Below, one piece after another: positions 24,156 through 30,639 of a stretch of 30,639 nt of DNA. Positions within the stretch are counted from its first letter, which is position 1. Each line of letters opens with the position of its first letter. The notes below the pieces were generated by a model. It saw nothing but the letters and a program-made list of their open reading frames with translations, did not search any database and was not told where the DNA came from. The DNA lies in the NCBI GenBank assembly GCA_012522165.1, contig JAAYKZ010000021.1:1-30639 (forward strand), given 5' to 3'. The stretch comes from Clostridiales bacterium. GTDB lineage: Bacteria > Bacillota > Clostridia > Caldicoprobacterales > UBA3941. Made by a program: the position numbers and the translations under genes.

Positions 24156-25085
24156 TTATGCTTTGTTATTGCATCCTAGTACATTTATAATCTTATGGCG
24201 TACAATTTCTTTAATAGCTTCTCTAGCTGCTCCTAGATATTGTCTAGGATCGAAAGCCTCTGGATTTTCAGCCATAAATTTACGAACTGTAGCAGTCATG
24301 GCCAGTCTAAGGTCAGAGTCTATATTGATCTTACATACTGCCATGGAAGCGGCCTTACGCAGCATATCCTCTGGAACACCTTTAGCACCAGGCATATTTC
24401 CGCCATATTTATTTATCATTTCTACATATTGCTGAGGGACTGAGGATGCACCATGCAGAACAATAGGGAATCCAGGGAGTCTTCTTTGAATTTCTTCAAG
24501 AATATCAAATCTTAGTTTTGGCTCTCCTTTAAACTTGAAAGCACCATGACTGGTACCAATAGCAATGGCTAGGGAATCCACACCGGTTCTTTCAACAAAT
24601 TCTTCTACTTCATCGGGGTTAGTATATACTGCATCTTCTTCTGAAACATTTACGTCATCTTCAACCCCTGCAAGTCTGCCCAATTCACCTTCAACAACTA
24701 CTCCACGATCATGAGCATAATCAACTACTTGTTTGGTAAGTTTGATATTTTCTTCGAATGGAAGATGGGAACCGTCAATCATAACAGAGGTAAATCCACC
24801 ATCAATACAGGCTTTACAAATTTCAAAGCTGTCACCGTGGTCTAGATGGAGAGCTATAGGAAGGTCAGTTTCTTTAATGGCTGCTTCCACAAGCTTCATT
24901 AGATATGTGTGTTTAGCATATTTTCTAGCTCCTGCAGAAACCTGAAGAATTAGAGGGGCATTCTCTTCTTTAGCGGCTTCTGTAATACCTTGAACGATTT
25001 CCATATTATTCACGTTGAAGGCACCTATTGCATACCCACCTTCATAGGCTTTTTTGAACATTTCTGTGGTTGTTACCAAAGGCAT
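24156..25085 (-). CDS. fba: Fructose-1,6-bisphosphate aldolase, class II
   Basis: The zinc-dependent glycolytic aldolase that splits fructose-1,6-bisphosphate into dihydroxyacetone phosphate and glyceraldehyde-3-phosphate; cytoplasmic, 309 residues. The family order is intact: AYEGGYAIGAFNVNNMEIVQG, the zinc and catalytic region ALHLDHGDS, FTSVMIDGSHLPFEENI, GELGRLAGVEDDV, AIGTSHGAFKF and the second zinc His in VLHGASSVP. GAGGAGT at 25094-25100 precedes the ATG. Upstream on the same strand TTGACA (25133-25128) is seen, with TAAAAT 15 bp on, an imperfect promoter. It is a single-gene unit. Confidence 0.96.
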   Translation of the reverse strand: MPLVTTTEMFKKAYEGGYAIGAFNVNNMEIVQGITEAAKEENAPLILQVSAGARKYAKHTYLMKLVEAAIKETDLPIALHLDHGDSFEICKACIDGGFTSVMIDGSHLPFEENIKLTKQVVDYAHDRGVVVEGELGRLAGVEDDVNVSEEDAVYTNPDEVEEFVERTGVDSLAIAIGTSHGAFKFKGEPKLRFDILEEIQRRLPGFPIVLHGASSVPQQYVEMINKYGGNMPGAKGVPEDMLRKAASMAVCKINIDSDLRLAMTATVRKFMAENPEAFDPRQYLGAAREAIKEIVRHKIINVLGCNNKA

Positions 25086-25299
25086 ATATAATCACTCCTC
25101 AAACTTATTTTATGTAAAAAATTAGCCTGTCAACTTCATTCTATCAAATCTTCGAGAAAAATCAACAAGTATTGAAAAAAATATGAAAAGCAAATTTCAT
25201 CTAAAAAGCAACTAAATGAAAACTTACCATTTTCAACATATTCCAAATATTGCGGCTGAAATATAAAATTGGAAAGTGCCAAAATATTAGCTGTTGTGA

Positions 25300-25305
25300 T
25301 ATAAT
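25300..25305 (+). promoter_or_regulatory. Extended -10 element of the MetH-like gene
   Basis: TGATATAAT (25297-25305) is a perfect extended -10 (TGnTATAAT) about 48 bp before the chosen start. No SAM, cobalamin or T-box riboswitch pattern is recognised between it and fba. Confidence 0.5.
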
Positions 25306-25352
25306 AAACAAGATAACTTATAAAAATACAGAAGCAAAGGAAGGTTATGCAC

Positions 25353-27068
25353 ATGGATATAAGAAAAACCATGGAGGAGAGAGTACTTTTTTTCGATGGT
25401 GCTATGGGCACTATGGTACAGCGTGCAGGCCTAAAGGCAGGACAGCAGCCTGAAGTCTATAACATGATCCATCCGGAAATCATTACTTCTATACATAAAG
25501 CTTATGTGGATGCAGGTGCTGATATTATAACTACAAACACTTTTGGAGCTAATGATTACAAGCTCCAGGGCACTGGATATACTGTGGAAGAAATTGTTGA
25601 GCAGGGAGTAAGTCTGGCACGTCAAGCAGCAGGAGATAGATGGGTTGCATTAGATATTGGTCCTATTGGTCAGCTTATGGAACCTAATGGAACCTTATCC
25701 TTTGACCATGTATACAATACTGTGGCCAGACAAGTCAAGGCTGGAGCAAAGGCTGGAGCTGATTTAGTAATAATCGAAACCTTAACGGATATCTATGAGA
25801 TGAAGGCAGCTGTATTGGCTGTAAAAGAGAATTCATCCCTACCAGTGTTCTGTACTCTTACATATGGGGAAAGCGGCAGGACCATGATGGGAACCGATCC
25901 TTTAACAGCCGTTAATATATTGGAGGGCTTGGGAATAGACGCTGTAGGTGCCAACTGTTCCCTAGGTCCTAAGGAGCTATTACCCATAGTAGAGGAAATT
26001 GTAAGATATGCCCATATACCTGTGATTATTCAACCCAATGCAGGGTTGCCAAGACTTGAAAATGGAGAAACGGTCTTTACTACAAGCCCTGAGGAGTTTG
26101 CTACCTATGCCAGAGAGATGATAAAAAAGGGTGTTAGGATAATAGGCGGATGTTGTGGCACAACTCCTGAATTTATAAAGACCTTAAGAGATCAAGTTCA
26201 GGATATAATCCATAAACCGCCAGTAACTCTACCAAAGAGAATAACTGCTGTATCTTCATCCTCAAATACCGTAATAATAGGCCAAGATATAAAGGTGGTA
26301 GGAGAGAGGATAAACCCCAGTGGCAAAAAATCCATAGAAAAAGCCTTGGTAGAACAGGACTTTGATGAGATTATTTCCCAGGCTATAGAACAAAAAATGG
26401 CTGGGGCTCACATATTGGATATAAATGTAGGTTTACCTCAGATAGATCAAAAAGATACAATGGTAAAGTTAATTACTGAATTACAGGCTATGGTAAATAC
26501 ACCCTTGCAAATAGATAGCACAAATCCTGAGGTTATAGAAGCAGCAGTACGAATTTATAATGGAAAACCTATTATAAATTCGGTGAATGGTGAGAAAAAA
26601 TCCATGGAAGCTATATTTCCCATCGCAAGAAAATACGGTGCATGTGTAGTGGGGCTTACCTTGGATGAAAATGGCATGCCCAATACAGCGCAGGAGAGGC
26701 TGGAGATAGCTAAGAAAATAGTATATACTGCCCTGGAATATGGGGTCCCCAAAGAAAATATAATTATTGATACCTTAGTACTATCAGCTGCGACAAATCA
26801 AGAAAGTATAATAGAGACTCTTAAGGCAGTAGAAATGGTCAAGGCGGAGCTGGGAGTTAATACTATGCTGGGTATTAGCAATATTTCCTTTGGATTACCT
26901 AAGCGCAGCCTGCTGAATCGCACTTTCTTGGCTATGGCTTTAAATAGTGGTTTGGATGCCGCCATTATAGATCCTTTAGATAATAGTATGATGGCCACAA
27001 TAGATGCCTATAGGGTTTTGGCTAATAAGGACAGCTATGGGATGGAATATATAAATAAACACAGATAA
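25353..27068 (+). CDS. MetH-like homocysteine S-methyltransferase with pterin-binding domain, no corrinoid domain
   Basis: A 571-residue two-domain protein. Residues 1-290 are the zinc homocysteine S-methyltransferase barrel: FDGAMGTMVQRAG, NTFGANDYKL, and the zinc Cys ligands C202 (GANCSLGP) and C267/C268 (GGCCGTTP). Residues 310-565 are the methyltetrahydrofolate-binding barrel of MetH type: VGERINPSGKK, DINVGLPQID, LQIDSTNPEVIEAA, LGISNISFGLP. The protein stops just after this barrel. The corrinoid-binding and reactivation domains that let MetH pass the methyl group are missing, and the stop is followed at once by a terminator. A separate corrinoid protein would be needed. ATG 25347 is too near AAAGGAAGG, so I chose ATG 25353. 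Confidence 0.9.
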   Translation: MDIRKTMEERVLFFDGAMGTMVQRAGLKAGQQPEVYNMIHPEIITSIHKAYVDAGADIITTNTFGANDYKLQGTGYTVEEIVEQGVSLARQAAGDRWVALDIGPIGQLMEPNGTLSFDHVYNTVARQVKAGAKAGADLVIIETLTDIYEMKAAVLAVKENSSLPVFCTLTYGESGRTMMGTDPLTAVNILEGLGIDAVGANCSLGPKELLPIVEEIVRYAHIPVIIQPNAGLPRLENGETVFTTSPEEFATYAREMIKKGVRIIGGCCGTTPEFIKTLRDQVQDIIHKPPVTLPKRITAVSSSSNTVIIGQDIKVVGERINPSGKKSIEKALVEQDFDEIISQAIEQKMAGAHILDINVGLPQIDQKDTMVKLITELQAMVNTPLQIDSTNPEVIEAAVRIYNGKPIINSVNGEKKSMEAIFPIARKYGACVVGLTLDENGMPNTAQERLEIAKKIVYTALEYGVPKENIIIDTLVLSAATNQESIIETLKAVEMVKAELGVNTMLGISNISFGLPKRSLLNRTFLAMALNSGLDAAIIDPLDNSMMATIDAYRVLANKDSYGMEYINKHR

Positions 27069-27071
27069 GAA

Positions 27072-27117
27072 AAAACTAGAGGGGCAGCAATACAATTTTT
27101 TGCTGCTCTCTAGTTTT
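27072..27117. terminator. Bidirectional terminator overlapping the nrdG 3' end
   Basis: The arm at 27072-27090 (AAAACTAGAGGGGCAGCAA) pairs with 27100-27117 (TTGCTGCTCTCTAGTTTT) with one unpaired G; the loop is short. T-runs follow on both strands. The nrdG stop codon (27076-27078) and its last codons lie inside the stem. Confidence 0.88.
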
Positions 27118-27585
27118 ATTCATGTCAATAATACGCTGGTTTTCGGAGCCCCGGAAGGGAAGTAATAGATTTTTCTTTTCTATGTCAAATTTACCATCTA
27201 CTAGAATATCCGAAACGTCTAGCAACTCTTTCCAACCATTTGTACTACTGCCTTCCTTTAATAGATATTCATAGGTATATCCCGTGTAGGTCATAATATT
27301 CATACCCAAATCTTTAAGCCTTTGTCCTAGTAAAGCAAAGGCTTTTGCCTGTGCAAAGGGTTCCCCACCGCTAAAGGTAACGCCGTCTAACAAAGGATTT
27401 TTCTTCACTATATCTAATATATCATCTAGAGTCACCAAACGCCCTCCTTCAAAGGGGTGGGTTTGGGGGTTATGACAGCCTTTGCACCGATGTGGACAGC
27501 CCTGGGCAAAAACCACCAGCCTAATGCCTGGACCGTCTACAATAGATTCATCTACAATTCCGGCTATTCTAATAGTAGTATTCAA
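27076..27585 (-). CDS. nrdG: Anaerobic ribonucleotide reductase activating protein
   Basis: A 169-residue radical-SAM activase that puts the glycyl radical on NrdD. The iron-sulfur motif is C30-x3-C34-x2-C37 in GCPHRCKGCHNPQTH, followed by the SAM-binding TFSGGEPFAQ. Start is TTG 27585 with GGAGGAAGG at 27592-27600 upstream, about 20 bases after the nrdD stop, so it is co-transcribed. The last 13 codons are part of the terminator stem described separately. It needs strictly reducing conditions to work. Confidence 0.95.
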   Translation of the reverse strand: MNTTIRIAGIVDESIVDGPGIRLVVFAQGCPHRCKGCHNPQTHPFEGGRLVTLDDILDIVKKNPLLDGVTFSGGEPFAQAKAFALLGQRLKDLGMNIMTYTGYTYEYLLKEGSSTNGWKELLDVSDILVDGKFDIEKKNLLLPFRGSENQRIIDMNKTREQQKIVLLPL

Positions 27586-27606
27586 TATCCTTCCTCCATA
27601 TATATC

Positions 27607-29937
27607 CTATAAATTTGGGCTCATGTTAAAATGTTTTATACGATCTCGCACTTCAGCTCTTTTTGCATTGTTAAAGCGGTCTAGGGTTCCTACAAGATAG
27701 CCCGTAATTCTGCGAATTCTTTCGAACTTTACATCTCCTTCTTCTCTACCACAGGAAGGACAGGTGTTGCCAATAATACCGGTATATCCGCAAACTGGGT
27801 CTCTATCTACTGGATGATTTATGGAACCGTATCCCACTCCTGCTTCTTTCATAGCTCTTACTATTTTTTCAAAAGCTGCCAGGTTTTGTGTTGGATCTCC
27901 GTCCAGCTCAATATAGGTAATATGTCCTGCATTGGTTAGTTCATGATAGGGTGCCTCCAACCTAATTTTATCAAAAGCATTGATTTTATAATATACAGGA
28001 ATATGGAAGCTATTAGTGTAGTATTCCCGATCCGTTATACCTGGTATATTGCCAAAAATCTCTCTATCTATCTTAACAAATCTGCCAGCGGTACCTTCTG
28101 CAGGAGTAGCCAATAGGGTAAAGTTTAGTTTCAAGGATTGGCTGACCTCGTCTAACCGCTTACGCATATGGGTTACAATTTTTAATCCTAATTCTTGTGC
28201 TTCTTCTGACTCTCCATGATGTTTGCCAATAAGAGCCTTTAGACATTCAGCTAGACCAATAAAGCCTACGGACATAGTACCGTGCTTAATAACTTCTCTT
28301 ATTTCATCCTCATAGCCTAGCTTCTCTGAATCCAGCCATATATGCTGTCCCATAAGGAAAGGGAAATTTTTTACCTTTTTCTTAGCTTGAATTTCAAATC
28401 GCTCCAGTAGTTGCTCTACAACCAAAGCTATTCTTTCATCCAGCTCCTCAAAGAAACCATCAATGTCCCCCTTGTGTCTTAAGCCTAATCTGGGAAGATT
28501 TATGGTGGTAAAGCTTAGATTACCTCTACCAGTTACAATCTCTTTGGAAGGATCATGTACATTTCCAATAACCCTTGTTCTACATCCCATATATGCAATT
28601 TCAGTTTCTGGATTACCTGGTTTATAGTATTTTAAGTTAAAGGGAGCATCCAAAAAGGAGAAATTGGGGAAAAGCCTTTTTGCGCTAACCCTACAAGCTA
28701 AGCGGAACAGGTCATAGTTGGGATCACCAGGGTTATAGTTAATTCCTTCTTTAATCTTGAATATATGTATAGGGAATATAGGAGTTTCTCCATTTCCAAG
28801 CCCAGCCTCTGTAGCCAATAGCAGGTTTTTAATTACAAGCCTGCCTTCAGGAGAGGTATCGGTTCCATAGTTTAGGGAGCTAAAGGGTATCTGTGCTCCT
28901 GCACGACTATGCATGGTATTCAGATTATGAACCAAAGCCTCCATAGCTTGATAGGTTTCTCTATCAATTTCTTTAAGAGCTTTATCCTTTGCAAATCTCT
29001 GAGATTTTTCTATAAACTCTTTATTTCCAAATATTTCATATAAGAGCTGTGCTTCCCTATCTAGGTATTCATCATCATCTTCCATTCTGGGTATTAAGCC
29101 ATAATCCTTTTCTATTTTATCAAAAACGGATAAAATTTTATCCTCCTGATAATCTTGGTCTAGTAATAGTTCAAGATACTTCATAAGATTTTGAGTATAT
29201 AATTTCCTATAGGATTTTATTACACCAGGTGCCATGCCATAATCAAAGTTGGGTATGCTTTGACCGCCGTGCTGATCATTTTGGTTAGATTGTATAGCGA
29301 TACAGGCAAGGGCAGAATAGCTTTGGATGCTATTTGGTTCTCTAAGATAGCCGTGGCCTGTACTAAATCCCCCTTTAAAAAGCTTTTCAATATCAATTTG
29401 ACAGCAAGTAGTAGTTAGTGTTAAAAAATCCAGATCATGAATATGTATATCACCTGACTTATGGGCTTCAGAATGCTCGGGATTTAGCACATACATATCA
29501 TAAAATTGCTTGGCACTTTCGGAACCATATTTTAACATAGTTCCCATGGCAGTATCTCCGTTGATATTGGCGTTTTCCCGTTTTAGATCATTATCCTTTG
29601 CATCCTTAAAGGTGAGGTCTTCTAACACCTTCATGAGACGGGTGTTCATCTCGCGCACTCTAGTTCTTTCAGCGCGATAAAGGATATAAGCTTTTGCAGT
29701 TGCAGCATGTCCATTCTCTATTAAAACTTTTTCAACCACATCTTGTATGTACTCTACTGTAGGAACTTGACCATCCATTTCTTGGTTTAAAACTCTGGCA
29801 ACTTGGTTTGCTAGCTCCATGGCTGTATTATAATCGTTACCTCCACATGCCATGGCAGCTTTAAAAATAGCATTGGCGATTTTTTCCAAATTAAAAGGAA
29901 CTTCTCGACCATCCCTCTTTCTAATCTTAGTAATCAA
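27607..29937 (-). CDS. nrdD: Anaerobic (class III) ribonucleoside-triphosphate reductase
   Basis: Makes deoxynucleotides for DNA synthesis without oxygen, using a glycyl radical; 776 residues, cytoplasmic. An ATP-cone allosteric domain lies at the N-terminus (KIRKRDGREVPFNLEKIANAIFKAA). The catalytic barrel includes HIHDLDFL, CQIDIEKLFKGGFSTGHG and SFTTINLPRLGL. Near the end a zinc-type Cys cluster (C716, C726 and C729 in VCGYTGIIGNTCPSCG) precedes the radical loop RRITGYLV, with the predicted glycyl radical at G746. Start is TTG 29937, preceded by AAGGGGGAAG. A tandem pair of NrdR-like sites and a promoter lie upstream. nrdG follows in the same operon. Confidence 0.96.
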   Translation of the reverse strand: MITKIRKRDGREVPFNLEKIANAIFKAAMACGGNDYNTAMELANQVARVLNQEMDGQVPTVEYIQDVVEKVLIENGHAATAKAYILYRAERTRVREMNTRLMKVLEDLTFKDAKDNDLKRENANINGDTAMGTMLKYGSESAKQFYDMYVLNPEHSEAHKSGDIHIHDLDFLTLTTTCCQIDIEKLFKGGFSTGHGYLREPNSIQSYSALACIAIQSNQNDQHGGQSIPNFDYGMAPGVIKSYRKLYTQNLMKYLELLLDQDYQEDKILSVFDKIEKDYGLIPRMEDDDEYLDREAQLLYEIFGNKEFIEKSQRFAKDKALKEIDRETYQAMEALVHNLNTMHSRAGAQIPFSSLNYGTDTSPEGRLVIKNLLLATEAGLGNGETPIFPIHIFKIKEGINYNPGDPNYDLFRLACRVSAKRLFPNFSFLDAPFNLKYYKPGNPETEIAYMGCRTRVIGNVHDPSKEIVTGRGNLSFTTINLPRLGLRHKGDIDGFFEELDERIALVVEQLLERFEIQAKKKVKNFPFLMGQHIWLDSEKLGYEDEIREVIKHGTMSVGFIGLAECLKALIGKHHGESEEAQELGLKIVTHMRKRLDEVSQSLKLNFTLLATPAEGTAGRFVKIDREIFGNIPGITDREYYTNSFHIPVYYKINAFDKIRLEAPYHELTNAGHITYIELDGDPTQNLAAFEKIVRAMKEAGVGYGSINHPVDRDPVCGYTGIIGNTCPSCGREEGDVKFERIRRITGYLVGTLDRFNNAKRAEVRDRIKHFNMSPNL

Positions 29938-29974
29938 TTTTCTTCCCCCTTAGAACATTATCCTCCTTTATAGG

Positions 29975-30003
29975 ATTCTATCACACACTACTTATAGGTG
30001 CAA
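29975..30003 (-). promoter_or_regulatory. nrdD: Promoter of nrdDG
   Basis: On the minus strand TTGCAC (30003-29998), a 17 bp spacer and TAGAAT (29980-29975), about 40 bp before the nrdD start. The spacer carries most of the proximal NrdR-like box. Confidence 0.6.
29985..30000 (-). promoter_or_regulatory. Proximal NrdR-box-like site
   Basis: ACACTACTTATAGGTG, read on the + strand, has the palindromic core CTACTTATAG that fits the CwA....TwG heart of the NrdR box, although the right outer bases are poor. It lies within the promoter spacer, so bound repressor would block RNA polymerase. Confidence 0.6.
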
Positions 30004-30015
30004 ATGCCATAAAAA

Positions 30016-30031
30016 ATACAATATGTAGTAT
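30016..30031 (-). promoter_or_regulatory. Distal NrdR-box-like site
   Basis: ATACAATATGTAGTAT matches the NrdR consensus acaCwAtATaTwGtgt (recalled) at 13 of 16 positions. Its centre is exactly 31 bp from the proximal site, the usual spacing of paired NrdR boxes (three helical turns). Confidence 0.72.
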
Positions 30032-30106
30032 ACGCCCGAAAAAATGACCTACATCGGCATATATATCCAAATATCTTTGTTTTTCGAGCCAGGAAGAATA
30101 TAGCCT

Positions 30107-30639
30107 TTAGACAAGTAAAAACTTCTTCATTATTTCATGGCCTTGCTCTATAAATATTCCTGTTTCTTTAGCATAAAATTCATCATAGCTAATGCTCTTA
30201 TCTTTTATGTTATTTATATCTTTATTTCTATCATAAATAAGATATGGTACTGGATCTGATGTATGTGTTCTTAAAGCTAGAGGAGTAGGGTGGTCTGGCA
30301 GAATCATTATTCTGTAATCCTCATACATCTCTAACCCTTCTAAAAGCGTTCCAAGCACCAATTCATCAATTAGCTCTATGGATTTTACTTTATTATGAAT
30401 CTCTTGCCGATGCCCACATTCATCTGGAGCTTCTATGTGAATATATACAAAATCCTGGCCTGATTTTAACTCCTCTAAAGCAGCTTCAGCCTTGCCTTTA
30501 AAGTTGGTATTAATATTCCCTGTGGCTCCTTTTACATGGACAGGTTTTAAGCCTGCGCATATACCAATGCCCTTGATTAAATCTACAGCTGATATTACTG
30601 AGCCTTTTATACCATAAACTTCTTCAAACTTAGGTAGAG
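30107..30639 (-). CDS. apgM: 2,3-bisphosphoglycerate-independent phosphoglycerate mutase, archaeal type (C-terminal part)
   Basis: The C-terminal 177 residues of a gene that continues past the right edge; the frame is open all the way to 30639. It matches the ApgM branch of the alkaline phosphatase superfamily: SVISAVDLIKGIGI, VKGATGNINTNFKGKAEAAL, then metal-site residues in HIEAPDECGHR, ILPDHPTP and RTHTSDPVPYLIY. The enzyme interconverts 3- and 2-phosphoglycerate in glycolysis. It differs from the classical GpmI of Bacilli and is found in archaea and some Clostridia, often with a role near threonine metabolism genes. No terminator was recognised between its stop and the nrdD promoter region, about 75 bases away. 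Confidence 0.88.
   Translation of the reverse strand, partial: LPKFEEVYGIKGSVISAVDLIKGIGICAGLKPVHVKGATGNINTNFKGKAEAALEELKSGQDFVYIHIEAPDECGHRQEIHNKVKSIELIDELVLGTLLEGLEMYEDYRIMILPDHPTPLALRTHTSDPVPYLIYDRNKDINNIKDKSISYDEFYAKETGIFIEQGHEIMKKFLLV

Noticed and set aside
25086..25346. Possible SAM or cobalamin riboswitch before the MetH-like gene
   Set aside because: No S-box, T-box or cobalamin-box core is recognisable and no terminator stem precedes the start.
25136..25411. Minus-strand frame of 91 codons between fba and the MetH-like gene
   Set aside because: AT-rich hydrophobic translation of intergenic DNA, overlapping the start of the MetH-like gene, no ribosome binding site.
1..30639. CRISPR arrays, tRNA or rRNA genes, insertion sequences, prophage
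   Set aside because: No regularly spaced repeats, no recognisable RNA gene, no transposase, integrase or phage structural gene was seen on either strand.

Overview
The window looks like chromosome from a low-GC, anaerobic, Gram-positive bacterium of the Clostridia. The signs are AT-rich DNA, strong GGAGG-type ribosome binding sites with frequent GTG and TTG starts, an oxygen-sensitive class III ribonucleotide reductase (NrdD/NrdG), rubrerythrin, a CoA-disulfide-reductase/rhodanese fusion and an archaeal-type phosphoglycerate mutase. I see no rRNA, tRNA, CRISPR array, phage block or insertion sequence. Genes are dense and mostly housekeeping, and operons are separated by recognisable hairpin terminators.

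Layout, left to right. A non-coding stretch (1-328) leads into a split chromate-type transporter (two half-size genes, 329-1434), then a family-9-like carbohydrate-binding gene broken by one in-frame TAG (1482-2126). A small helical protein gene (2129-2560) faces it. A UPF0020-type RNA methyltransferase follows (2854-3897). A leftward YtrA-type operon (GntR repressor, ABC ATPase, permease; 5846 down to 3948) has a promoter whose -10 box is covered by a palindrome. Divergent to it is an XRE regulator with four and a bit 28-residue repeats (6239-6985). Then come a YkuK-family protein (leftward), a secreted CapA-like protein with a repeat linker, full-length ComEC, Pgi, a small holin-like membrane protein and a Cu,Zn-SOD-like protein, the last facing rubrerythrin across a bidirectional terminator.

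The right half holds a short RecQ helicase converging on a second ABC exporter operon (16471-18866). Next is a rightward operon galU - phosphoglucomutase - HAD phosphatase - CoA-disulfide reductase/rhodanese (19014-24089). Leftward class II aldolase is followed by a MetH-like protein that stops before the corrinoid domain. The leftward nrdD-nrdG pair is preceded by two NrdR-box-like palindromes 31 bp apart, one inside the promoter spacer. A partial apgM runs off the right edge.

Functionally, Pgi, phosphoglucomutase and GalU connect glucose-6-phosphate to UDP-glucose, while Fba and ApgM belong to glycolysis. Rubrerythrin, the SOD-like protein and the CoA-disulfide reductase suggest oxidative or sulfur-stress handling in an anaerobe. 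I did not find an obviously new multi-gene system. The best leads are the amber codon in the carbohydrate-binding gene, the repeat-bearing XRE regulator, the corrinoid-less MetH, and the two well-formed regulatory sites (NrdR pair and YtrA-type operator).
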